From: Tragulus kanchil
Lineage: Eukaryota > Chordata > Mammalia > Artiodactyla > Tragulidae
Assembly: GCA_022376925.1 (NCBI GenBank)
Contig: JAIOJX010000032.1
Span: forward strand, 101,362,794-101,426,793
Reading direction: 5' to 3'
Length of the DNA stretch: 64,000 nt
The notes beneath the pieces are model-generated. The model did no database searches. It was not told the origin of the DNA and saw only the letters and a program-made list of their open reading frames with translations. This document shows positions 54,336 through 64,000 of the stretch, piece by piece; within the stretch, counting starts at the first letter, position 1; each line of letters starts with the position of its first letter. A program made the translations under genes and the position numbers.

Positions 54336-54869
54336 TCCTCACATCTTCTTCCAGCTTCTTCCTGCATCTTAGCTTGTGCTTTGCCTATTGGCACATAATA
54401 GGTATTCGATAAATTCCGATTTCCTTTCCCTTTCTTAGGAGTAACAGGATGTCCAATTATTGAAAAGCAAAACTGATGTATGACATCAAGAATCCATCAA
54501 AATACTAAGGAAAAAATTCAGGAAATTGTCTACTGCTTTCTTAGACTGAGTGAGGACCAAGGACTAATGTTTATCATCCATCATCCAGTGCAATTTGAAA
54601 CAAAAATGGGAAACTGTGGGTCATCAATCTGGCTTAAGGGGTCACCCTGCTCAAGGCCAAGCTAGCTGCTCTTTACTGCTTTGTCTACACTGGGTTTTCC
54701 CCTGCTCTCTGGGAGCCCTTCCCCCACCCCTCGTGCCCTGTCAGCATGACTGATGAATTCAATATCCCCCTCTCCACAGCTGACAGCCCAGAGAGCTGAC
54801 TCCAATCAGCAGGCCCCCTGGTTGCCTGACTCAGACCTCCCCAATCAGAGGCAGGGTCTGCTGTGGATA
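54336..54869. other. mostly unrecognised; L2-like end at left
   Basis: A short L2-like end lies at 54370-54420 ('cacataataggtattcgata'). The rest, including a GC-richer stretch at 54700-54869, has no recognised repeat. The 87-codon minus-strand frame (54685-54948) has no recognised product. Confidence 0.35.
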
Positions 54870-57096
54870 GGCAAACAGGTCTGGAGAGGCTGGTAAGTGA
54901 GAACTCCCCAAGGGCCTCTGCCAAGAACCCATTTGATGAAGCTGCCATTCACTCTGTCAGACTGAGTGTGGGATTCATCAGGACCCAACCAGGCTCTCCT
55001 ACACCCCCATCACTGTGACATAAATGATTGCTCTTTAAGCTTGATTGCTCCGAGGGCATTGGTAAATCCACCAGTTTGTGATCCATCAATGCTTGACAGT
55101 CTGTTATTCTAGAAGCATTTATGCTTTGGGCCAGGGGAGTAGAAGAAGGCTTCTTGGTGCCATCATGGGGCAGAGGTGCATTGGTTTATTGATGCATCTC
55201 ACAAATATTTACTTAGTCTGCTGGCTAACTATGGAGATCAACTGAGGGGGGAAAAGGTTTGCTGGTGGGCCTCCCTACAAAGAACTTCCATTCAAGGTAA
55301 TGAAGCCCAGAAATTTAGATTGAAGTGAATGTTGAAAAACTATTGAACATGTATGTCAGGCATTTTATATACATCACCAAATGGACTCCATAGTGTCCCT
55401 GTATATAATACTACTGTCTTATTTTATAGGTGAGGAAACTGGTTCAGTGGGGCTCAGTGACCTATTCAAGCTCCATAGACAGAAAGTCAGAAATGGAACT
55501 CAAACCAGTCTAGCATCAAATCCCATGATTTTACACATTTTTGTGGCAGTGCCTACTTCCACTCCTTTTCTTAGTGGTGATAGGATGAAAGGAAGTCAAG
55601 GTTATTTATGGAAGCATTTCAAAAAAATATAAAGCTCTCTTCTGTAAGAGAATGATATTCTTTTGGAGGTACCATGGATTGCACTTGATGTCTCTGTTGA
55701 CAATAGAGCTTTTGGATTATTTAACCTCTTCTTCAAGTTCAAGAGGCCTCTCAGGTTTCCACCAGCAAGGCTACTCTGGAGCCCTGGGATTCTGAGCTGT
55801 TTTCTTGTGTGCTGCTCCCGGACTGAGGCCTAGGAGTGGCCTGAACCTGGTGGCACTCTGCTGCCCAGAGAGATGAGGTTTGCTGGAACATTGCCCTGGG
55901 GTTTTAGTCCAAATAACCACTGGAATAGGCTGTATTCAACCTGGTAAAAATGTTTATTTCTGATATCAATTTAAAGTAAGCTTGGCAAACAGGTCTGGAG
56001 AGGCTGGTAAGTGAGAACTCCCAAGGGCCTCTGCCAAGAACCCATTTGATGAAGCTGCCATTCACTCTGTCAGACTGAGTGTGGGATTCATCAGGACCCA
56101 ACCAGGCTCTCCTACACCCCCATCACTGTGACATAAATGATTGCTCTTTAAGCTTGATTGCTCCGAGGGCATTGGTAAATCCACCAGTTTGTGATCCATC
56201 AATGCTTGACAGTCTGTTATTCTAGAAGCATTTATGCTTTGGGCCAGGGGAGTAGAAGAAGGCTTCTTGGTGCCATCATGGGGCAGAGGTGCATTGGTTT
56301 ATTGATGCATCTCACAAATATTTACTTAGTCTGCTGGCTAACTATGGAGATCAACTGAGGGGGGGAAAGGTTTGCTGGTGGGCCTCCCTACAAAGAACTT
56401 CCATTCAAGGTAATGAAGCCCAGAAATTTAGATTGAAGTGAATGTTGAAAAACTATTGAACATGTATGTCAGGCATTTTATATACATCACCAAATGGACT
56501 CCATAGTGTCCCTGTATATAATACTACTGTCTTATTTTATAGGTGAGGAAACTGGTTCAGTGGGGCTCAGTGACCTATTCAAGCTCCATAGACAGAAAGT
56601 CAGAAATGGAACTCAAACCAGTCTAGCATCAAATCCCATGATTTTACACATTTTTGTGGCAGTGCCTACTTCCACTCCTTTTCTTAGTGGTGATAGGATG
56701 AAAGGAAGTCAAGGTTATTTATGGAAGCATTTCAAAAAAATATAAAGCTCTCTTCTGTAAGAGAATGATATTCTTTTGGAGGTACCATGGATTGCACTTG
56801 ATGTCTCTGTTGACAATAGAGCTTTTGGATTATTTAACCTCTTCTTCAAGTTCAAGAGGCCTCTCAGGTTTCCACCAGCAAGGCTACTCTGGAGCCCTGG
56901 GATTCTGAGCTGTTTTCTTGTGTGCTGCTCCCGGACTGAGGCCTAGGAGTGGCCTGAACCTGGTGGCACTCTGCTGCCCAGAGAGATGAGGTTTGCTGGA
57001 ACATTGCCCTGGGGTTTTAGTCCAAATAACCACTGGAATAGGCTGTATTCAACCTGGTAAAAATGTTTATTTCTGATATCAATTTAAAGTAAGCTT
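54870..57096. repeat. direct duplication 14 (2 x 1113 bp)
   Basis: Bases 54870-55983 recur at 55984-57096 with no spacer, from 'ggcaaacaggtctggagagg' to 'atttaaagtaagctt'. One C is missing in the second copy ('actccccaagg' against 'actcccaagg') and a G run near 55246/56360 differs. The break falls directly after AAGCTT. Confidence 0.96.
55340..55520 (-). repeat. MIR SINE, antisense (second copy 56453-56633)
   Basis: Antisense MIR: 'gtcaggcattttatatacat', 'cttattttataggtgaggaa', 'actggttcagtggggctcag', 'cagaaatggaactcaaacca'. The 83-codon frame across it is not coding. Confidence 0.65.
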
Positions 57097-57244
57097 CCTT
57101 TCCAAAGTTTCGCCACTAAAATCCGGAAGAGGGCTTTTCTGTGCTCTGAGTGATTTTTCTTGAATTTCTTAGCTACTTTCTGTAGAGGTTAAGTCCTTCA
57201 GTCCAGAAGACATGAAGGTGGAGTATTAAGAGACAATATGGAGT

Positions 57245-57415
57245 AGCAGAAAAGGCACTGAGTTAGGGGTCAGAGACCCAGGTACTGCATGATTCACTCA
57301 CTGTATGCCTTTGGGCAAGTTGCTTCTCTGTTTCTACTACTCCATCTCTAAGTTGGGAATGAAGGTACTTTATCTTACAGAGATTGTATAGGACAAATGT
57401 GATAATAATTTCATT
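57245..57415 (+). repeat. MIR SINE
   Basis: Sense MIR over nearly its full core: 'gtagcagaaaaggcactgag', 'tatgcctttgggcaagttgc', 'tactccatctctaagttggg', 'gacaaatgtgataataattt'. Confidence 0.65.
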
Positions 57416-57429
57416 TGCCTATTCTAACT

Positions 57430-57970
57430 TTCATTCAGTAGCTGCTAGAAACCTGAGACACAGTGATGAACCAGAGGGTCATGGACTATGCCTATGGTCT
57501 AGTGAGAGAGAAATATAAATCAACACTGATAGATGTTTTTGAATAAAACATTGCAGGAGTGTTAGGAGAGGACTTTAGGGTACTAGGAGGGCCTGTGGCT
57601 GAAAGTGTCATTTGAGGTGACTCTTAAAGGATAGATAAGAGGTGTTCAAGTGAAGATGGTGGGAAAGGGCATTTTAGTGAAATAAAGCAGCATGCATAAA
57701 GTTGCAAAGGAGTTCAGCACAAACCAAGGATGGAGAGGAGAGAAGGCCAATGTGACTATCTGCCACTGTTTGCTGGGGACAGTCCCTGTTTAGACTCAGA
57801 GTACTCTTTAACAGAGCCTTTTTGCCCTCTCTAACACATCTCTGTTTGGATGAGCAATTGTACGGTCATCTCACTGATGTCGTGCTCTGTAGTGAGTAAA
57901 GTGGAATGTTAGGCTGGATGGGTACACAGAGATAAATTTTCTGTCCACGTTAAAGAATTTGGTCTTTATC
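57430..57970 (+). repeat. old dispersed mammalian repeat, family not assigned
   Basis: Order: 'gacacagtgatgaaccagag', 'gtctagtgagagagaaatat', 'cattgcaggagtgttaggag', 'tcatttgaggtgactcttaa', 'gcatgcataaagttgcaaag', 'gaatttggtctttatcacaa'. Same type of element as at 7645 and 34255, in sense, interrupted at about 57750-57910. Confidence 0.42.
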
Positions 57971-58019
57971 ACAAGGGCAGTAGGTACCAACTGAAGGGTG
58001 AACGATAGATAATGATAGT

Positions 58020-58195
58020 TAATATTTATTCAAAACTTCTATGAGCCTGCCTGATGCTTGATGTCTTAGAAGAGGCAGTTGGTACTATTGCTAGCTCCAT
58101 GTTATAGATGAGGAAATTGAACCTTATAGAGATCAAGAAACTTGCCCAGGGCCACATGGCTAATTAATGGCAGAACAGATATGAGGTTGGCCTCA
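58020..58195 (-). repeat. MIR SINE, antisense
   Basis: 'attcaaaacttctatgagcc', 'ccatgttatagatgaggaaa', 'aacttgcccagggccacatg', 'gctaattaatggcagaacag' in antisense MIR order. Confidence 0.65.
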
Positions 58196-58210
58196 TTCTG
58201 GAGGGTGGAT

Positions 58211-58605
58211 TTTTTTTTTTTAATTTTTATTTTGCTTTTAACTTTTACAGAGTTTTGTTGTTTACAGATATGTATGATCTCAGATTAGTCATATGTATAT
58301 ACTCCCATTCCAACCCTCCAGGCCGTTGCACAGCATCCCTGCAGGATCCCCTCTTCTCACAGTGCAATGACCGTAGCTATTTTTTTCACATATGATAGTA
58401 CAGGCCTTCATGCTACTTCCTTTATACCTCCCACGCACTGTTTATTCCCCACAATGTCCATATGTCTATTGACCATGCCTGTTTTTCCATCACTTCACTA
58501 CGTGTTTTATCATCACCATCCTACTAGATTCCATATATATATTAGTACATTTTACTTGTCCTTCTCTTTTTGACTTATTTCACTTTTTATGATAGGTTCT
58601 AGATT
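58211..58605 (-). mobile_element. L1 3' end, antisense
   Basis: T-rich tail at 58211-58222, then 'gcttttaacttttacagagt', 'ttgttgtttacagatatgta', 'ttttttcacatatgatagta', 'ctagattccatatatatatt', 'tttttatgataggttctaga'. Same L1 3' type as at 34695 and 46822, strongly 5' truncated; the 68-codon plus-strand frame is an artefact. Confidence 0.8.
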
Positions 58606-59024
58606 GGAGGCTGCATTTTTGTCCACTCTGACAGAGTTGGAATGAACTGACATCTTGACAACAGCATCTCTTTTCTCTATAAAATGAATAGTAGAACGGA
58701 GTATTAGCATGGCATCAAAATATTAGGAATACTATCCACTGCGGCATTGAGATTCAGGATGAAGGCCCCGGCTCTGCCAGCTGTGACCTGAGCAAAGCCA
58801 TTTTACTTCTCAGAGCCCAGATCTTCAGTTCTCCAATAGGACAAACCTGGTCCTCACCAGGCTGTGTCCAAGGACATGGAAAATGAGAAAGGGCTCTGCA
58901 AGCTGGAAACCACAACAGTGGAGAGGATGAAAGAAACACATGGCAAACACTTGTGAACTTCCTTCTCACCAAAAGACTGCTAAATGATTTATGTAATTTT
59001 TTTCTTTTGCTCCTCAAAATTACT

Positions 59025-59165
59025 CCCTATGCTTTTGTTTCCATTTAGCACATGAGTAAATTGAGACCCAGAGAATTAAGTAACTTGCTTAAAGTTACAG
59101 CGCTGGCATTTCAGATCAGCCTAGGGACCTCTAGTAGGTCTCCTTAGCCATCATGTAAACCACTA
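59025..59165 (-). repeat. MIR SINE, antisense (second copy 60151-60291)
   Basis: 'tttagcacatgagtaaattg' 'agacccagag', 'gtaacttgcttaaagttaca', 'gcgctggcatttcag' in antisense MIR order. Confidence 0.55.
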
Positions 59166-59639
59166 AACAATGATATGCATTTGGAAGAGGACAACGTACC
59201 ATAAATGGCACTGAAACATTTCTCCTGGGGCTCAAAGCCCCAAGATAGGGTGATGATATTCCAAAGGAATTGAGGTGGAAGGTGAGAAGGCACTGGCTTG
59301 TGGGGGTCTATTCAGAAGAAACGTGGGCACTCAGGTCAACACTCCCCCACGAGACTTTGAGGGGGTTATAAGATGGCCAAAGAGGGCTTGGAGAAGCATC
59401 AGTGATGAGACCTGAATTCATTAGGAGGAAAATGATGGATTTTGTTTTGAATATACATCTCTCTGTCCCAGTGGCATGATGAGCGAGAGGAGGACTACCA
59501 TGTGTGGAGTTCTCGGGTGGATCATATTGGGGCTGTCATGGGCTTTCTTTCCATGACCAGTCAGTCCACAAGCACCACACAAGCCAACACTCAACTAACA
59601 TAGGAACTTTTTTTTACGTGACATGTTTATTACATGTTA

Positions 59640-59800
59640 ACCATTGCTTCGTATTCCTTATATACATTTTTCAAATTATTCTTCAACTCAGGCTTTACTA
59701 TTCCTGTTTTGCAGACGAGGAAACTGAGCACAAAGAGCTGAAATCTTAAGTCCAAGTCCCCAGAGTTGGGGAGTGGGTTTAAATGGGTTTGCTATGACTT
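59640..59800 (-). repeat. MIR SINE, antisense, present three times
   Basis: 'tcaactcaggctttactatt', 'cctgttttgcagacgaggaa', 'actgagcacaaagagctgaa'. The stretch occurs at 59690, 60816 and 61909 because duplications 15 and 16 overlap. Confidence 0.55.
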
Positions 59801-60815
59801 CAGAGTTTGTCTGAATCATTGTTTGAGCTGGTACTCAATTGCTGGGCAAACGGCCTCCACTGATGGAATGACACAAGGAGTTGTACCTGCTTTGTGCTGG
59901 GTAAGCAACCCCCCTGAGCAAAGCCATTTTACTTCTCAGAGCCCAGATCTTCAGTTCTCCAATAGGACAAACCTGGTCCTCACCAGGCTGTGTCCAAGGA
60001 CATGGAAAATGAGAAAGGGCTCTGCAAGCTGGAAACCACAACAGTGGAGAGGATGAAAGAAACACATGGCAAACACTTGTGAACTTCCTTCTCACCAAAA
60101 GACTGCTAAATGATTTATGTAATTTTTTTCTTTTGCTCCTCAAAATTACTCCCTATGCTTTTGTTTCCATTTAGCACATGAGTAAATTGAGACCCAGAGA
60201 ATTAAGTAACTTGCTTAAAGTTACAGCGCTGGCATTTCAGATCAGCCTAGGGACCTCTAGTAGGTCTCCTTAGCCATCATGTAAACCACTAAACAATGAT
60301 ATGCATTTGGAAGAGGACAACGTACCATAAATGGCACTGAAACATTTCTCCTGGGGCTCAAAGCCCCAAGATAGGGTGATGATATTCCAAAGGAATTGAG
60401 GTGGAAGGTGAGAAGGCACTGGCTTGTGGGGGTCTATTCAGAAGAAACGTGGGCACTCAGGTCAACACTCCCCCACGAGACTTTGAGGGGGTTATAAGAT
60501 GGCCAAAGAGGGCTTGGAGAAGCATCAGTGATGAGACCTGAATTCATTAGGAGGAAAATGATGGATTTTGTTTTGAATATACATCTCTCTGTCCCAGTGG
60601 CATGATGAGCGAGAGGAGGACTACCATGTGTGGAGTTCTCGGGTGGATCATATTGGGGCTGTCATGGGCTTTCTTTCCATGACCAGTCAGTCCACAAGCA
60701 CCACACAAGCCAACACTCAACTAACATAGGAACTTTTTTTTACGTGACATGTTTATTACATGTTAACCATTGCTTCGTATTCCTTATATACATTTTTCAA
60801 ATTATTCTTCAACTC

Positions 60816-62962
60816 AGGCTTTACTATTCCTGTTTTGCAGACGAGGAAACTGAGCACAAAGAGCTGAAATCTTAAGTCCAAGTCCCCAGAGTTGGGGAGT
60901 GGGTTTAAATGGGTTTGCTATGACTTCAGAGTTTGTCTGAATCATTGTTTGAGCTGGTACTCAATTGCTGGGCAAAACGGCCTCCACTGATGGAATGACA
61001 CAAGGAGTTGTCTCCCACCTCATATACTTATAGAGTACCTGCTTTGTGCTGGGTAAGCTATTTAACCCTCCTGGGCTTCTGCCTCCTCATCTGTAAAATG
61101 GGAAGAATAGTAGGGTTTGCGTCAGAGGCCTGATGTGAGGAGCAGATGAGTAAACAATGCAAAGTACTTAATACAGAATCTGATAAGGAGCACCAGTGCT
61201 TGCTAAATGAATAATCTCCACAACTTTCTTGTTAGGTAGTTATTTTATTTCATGATTCCTATTTATGCCTGGGATTGGATGCCCTGAAGTTAGCCCTTAC
61301 CTATTTGGGTGACATAGAAAAGCTACTTTTAGTATCATAACCCACACATCTCTTTTTTCTTCCTCTTACTTCTTCACTTGTAATAAACTATATGTATTTC
61401 AAGTGTGTGATTTGATAAATGTACATATATACCTAAGAAATCATCAACCTAATCAAAATACTTAATACATCCATCATCCCCACATATTTTTTCCTGCCTT
61501 TCAGAACCCTCTCTTCCTGTCCCTATCTGCCACCCTCCAAACCCTCCTCTCCAGGCAATCATGGATCTGCTTTTTGTTACCACAGAGAAGTTTGCATTTC
61601 TAGCATTTTATATAAACAGAATCATAAAGTAAAATGTTCTTTTAAAATTTTACTTCTTTTACTCAAAATCATTATTTTGAGTCCACATGCGCAATTATTC
61701 CTTTTTAGTGCCAAGTCCACTGTAAACATGGACCATAATTTATCCCTTCACCTATTGATGAACATTTGGTGTATTTCTAGTTTTTGACTATTAGTGAGAA
61801 AGCAGCCAAGAAGGTTAGTCTTGTTAAATTCCTAGAAGGAAAATGGCTGTCACATGATAGGTGTGTGTTTATTAGTCCTTTTCAACTGTTTCAGATTCTT
61901 ATAAAAAAAGGCTTTACTATTCCTGTTTTGCAGACGGAAACTGAGCACAAAGAGCTGAAATCTTAAGTCCAAGTCCCCAGAGTTGGGGAGTGGGTTTAAA
62001 TGGGTTTGCTATGACTTCAGAGTTTGTCTGAATCATTGTTTGAGCTGGTACTCAATTGCTGGGCAAAACGGCCTCCACTGATGGAATGACACAAGGAGTT
62101 GTCTCCCACCTCATATACTTATAGAGTACCTGCTTTGTGCTGGGTAAGCTATTTAACCCTCCTGGGCTTCTGCCTCCTCATCTGTAAAATGGGAAGAATA
62201 GTAGGGTTTGCGTCAGAGGCCTGATGTGAGGAGCAGATGAGTAAACAATGCAAAGTACTTAATACAGAATCTGATAAGGAGCACCAGTGCTTGCTAAATG
62301 AATAATCTCCACAACTTTCTTGTTAGGTAGTTATTTTATTTCATGATTCCTATTTATGCCTGGGATTGGATGCCCTGAAGTTAGCCCTTACCTATTTGGG
62401 TGACATAGAAAAGCTACTTTTAGTATCATAACCCACACATCTCTTTTTTCTTCCTCTTACTTCTTCACTTGAAATAAACTATATGTATTTCAAGTGTGTG
62501 ATTTGATAAATGTACATATATACCTAAGAAATCATCAACCTAATCAAAATACTTAATACATCCATCATCCCCACATATTTTTTCCTGCCTTTCAGAACCC
62601 TCTCTTCCTGTCCCTATCTGCCACCCTCCAAACCCTCCTCTCCAGGCAATCATGGATCTGCTTTTTGTTACCACAGAGAAGTTTGCATTTCTAGCATTTT
62701 ATATAAACAGAATCATAAAGTAAAATGTTCTTTTAAAATTTTACTTCTTTTACTCAAAATCATTATTTTGAGTCCACATGCGCAATTATTCCTTTTTATT
62801 GCCAAGTCCACTGTAAACATGGACCATAATTTATCCCTTCACCTATTGATGAACATTTGGTGTATTTCTAGTTTTTGACTATTAGTGAGAAAGCAGCCAA
62901 GAAGGTTAGTCTTGTTAAATTCCTAGAAGGAAAATGGCTGTCACATGATAGGTGTGTGTTTA
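60816..62962. repeat. direct duplication 16 (2 x about 1.05 kb, about 37-bp spacer)
   Basis: Bases 60816-61871 recur at 61909-62962, from 'aggctttactattcctgttt' to 'ataggtgtgtgttta'. The second copy lacks two bases in 'gacgaggaaactg' at its tip; T/A at about 61380/62471 ('cttgtaataa' against 'cttgaaataa') and G/T at about 61710/62800 ('tttttagtgcc' against 'tttttattgcc') are substitutions. Confidence 0.95.
61020..61215 (+). repeat. MIR SINE (second copy about 62111-62306)
   Basis: 'cctgctttgtgctgggtaag' 'ctatttaaccctcctgggc', 'cctcatctgtaaaatgggaa', 'gtacttaatacagaatctga', 'gtgcttgctaaatgaataat' in sense order. Well preserved. Confidence 0.65.
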
Positions 62963-63405
62963 ACTTTTTAAAAAAGCTGCCAAATTGTTTTCCAATATGG
63001 TTGCAACATTTACTACTCAGAATGTTTGAGAGTTCCACTTGCTTTACCTCCTCACCAGCACTTGGTATGTCAGTATTTTAGAACTTTAGATATTCTAGTA
63101 GGTGAGTAATATATCTTATTGTGGTATATCTTATTGTGGTTTTAATTTGCATTTCTCTAATAACAAATGATGTTGAACATCTTTTCATGTGCGTATTTGC
63201 CACCCATATATCTTTCTTGGTAGAATGACTTCAAATCTTTTGTCTCTTTTTTAATTGGGCTGTTTGTTTGGTTACTGTTAAGTTTTGAGAATTTTCTTTA
63301 TATGTTCTGGATATAAGTCTTTTATCAAATATATGATTCAAAAATAACTTCTCCCAAGGTGTGGTTTGTCTTTTCATTTTATAAGTAGGGTTCTCCCAAA
63401 GCTTA
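61376..63405 (-). mobile_element. old L1 3' region, antisense, broken by duplication 16
   Basis: Complement of an old L1 end: 'tgatttgataaatgtacata', 'ctaagaaatcatcaacctaa', 'ggcaatcatggatctgcttt', 'attttatataaacagaatca', 'cctattgatgaacatttggt', 'gcatttctctaataacaaat', 'gaacatcttttcatgtgcgt', 'ataagtcttttatcaaatat'. The natural copy is 62467-63405. It may continue beyond the SINE at 63610. Confidence 0.75.
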
Positions 63406-63609
63406 CTGAAATCTGTTCACGGGTTTTCCAATCTTTTTTCCTCTCTGTGTTTTATTACGGGCAGCCTTCATGCTATCTTTCACAATGTTGAATCTGCCAT
63501 TAACCCATCCAGTTCAATTTTTATCTCAGTTATTATAATTCAGTTTGGGTCTTTTTTTTTAAACCTCTCTTTTTAAAACCTACTTAATATATTCAATCTT
63601 TCCCTCTAG

Positions 63610-63911
63610 GTTTTTTTTTGGGGGGGGGGTGGGGGGGGGAGGGGAGCAGGCGGGCTACTTCTATTGGTCTTTCATTTGTCTATTTTCATCCGTCTTTGTT
63701 CTTTGGCCCGTGTGGGCCTCCCATCGCGGTGGCTTATGTTATCACAGAGCACCGGCTCTGGGCATATGCACTCCAGAGCTCCGGCTCAGGAATTGGACAC
63801 ATAGGTCCAGCTGCTCCGTGGCACTTGGGATCTTCCCAGGCCAGGGATCGAACCGGCGTCCCTTGCACTGCAAGGCAGTGTCCTTACCCACTGGACCACC
63901 AGGGAAGCCCC
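63610..63911 (-). mobile_element. CpG-rich tRNA SINE with G-rich module
   Basis: Flanked by tccctctag at 63601-63609 and 63912-63920. Minus strand: 'gggcttccctggtggtccag', 'ttgcagtgcaagggacgccg', intact B box GGTTCGATCC (complement near 63846-63855), CpG-containing body, then a C-rich block (plus strand G runs 63619-63652) and an A tail. Closest in structure to the element at 10837. Plus-strand frames of 100 and 106 codons are SINE sequence. Confidence 0.88.
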
Positions 63912-64000
63912 TCCCTCTAGTTTTTGAACATAACAGAATGTCATTATAATAATGTTTTAATGTTCTTGTCTAGTTTTATCATTTGGGTTTGTGTCAGTTG

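Larger units (their letters stand above)
58787..61070. repeat. direct duplication 15 (2 x about 1.13 kb)
   Basis: Bases 58787-59912 recur from 59913, offset 1126, beginning 'cctgagcaaagccattttac'. The right tip of the first copy, 59877-59912, reads 'gagttgtacctgctttgtgc' 'tgggtaagcaaccccc', whereas the second copy (about 61004-61070) has 24 further bases between 'gttgt' and 'acctgctttg' and a normal 'gtaagctatttaaccctcct'. The first tip is thus a shortened version of the true flank. Confidence 0.95.

Noticed and set aside
55984..55984. Cloning chimera at a HindIII site (AAGCTT at break 14)
   Set aside because: Only this break sits at AAGCTT; the other fifteen do not, so ligation of restriction fragments does not explain the pattern.

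Overview
This window is mammalian nuclear DNA from an even-toed ungulate, almost certainly a ruminant. The main evidence is the repeats: many tRNA-headed Bov-tA-type SINEs (the 'cttccctggtggctcag...' head joined to a Bov-A body), CHR-like tRNA SINEs, BovB LINE 3' ends, and L1, L2, MIR, MaLR and hAT remnants typical of placental mammals. I cannot name the species. I found no convincing protein-coding exon, no cellular tRNA or rRNA gene and no CRISPR array. The window reads as intergenic or intronic sequence, and nearly all open frames in it lie in repeats or are chance.

The strongest signal is structural. Sixteen unrelated segments of about 1.06-1.22 kb are each present twice, in direct orientation and back to back (or with 2-60 bp between), from one end of the window to the other. 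The breaks lie at about 2552, 9289, 13493, 22955, 26126, 28854, 32626, 37609, 42083, 45323, 47405, 49275, 51724, 55984, 59913 and 61909. Copies are near identical apart from rare substitutions and homopolymer-length changes. At many breaks the few dozen bases at the tip of one copy are a deletion-ridden version of the flank of the other copy. The simplest reading is that about 17 neighbouring contigs with overlaps of about 1.1 kb were joined end to end without removing the overlap. Removing one copy of each would shrink the window from 64 kb to about 46 kb. Everything inside a duplicated block (SINEs, L1 pieces, open frames) is therefore counted twice, and three stretches three times.

Layout: 1-7.6 kb holds MIR, L1 and Bov-tA pieces, duplication 1 and a SINE of a CpG-rich family; 7.6-12.1 kb an old dispersed repeat, duplication 2, a second CpG-rich SINE and an L1 interrupted by a Bov-tA; 12.3-15.7 kb L2 sequence (duplication 3), a BovB tail and a Bov-tA; 16.2-21.5 kb a MER5-like element and then the most repeat-poor and GC-richer part; 21.5-30 kb L2, MIR, L1 3' ends, a CHR-like SINE and an LTR-like element, carrying duplications 4-6; 30.3-36.3 kb nested old elements, two antisense Bov-tA, an AT-rich tract, an L1 end and an MLT1 LTR; 36.5-43.2 kb a tRNA SINE, BovB tails, a MaLR LTR and L2; 44-53 kb L1 pieces and SINEs under four chained duplications; 53.5-64 kb two more CpG-rich SINEs, an LTR-like unit, MIR and L1.

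The biology most worth following is the CpG-rich SINE family: five independent insertions with clean target-site duplications, two of which share an extra G-rich module. No genes acting together can be described. Family names are from recognition of consensus features by eye, without an alignment program, and boundaries of old repeats are approximate.
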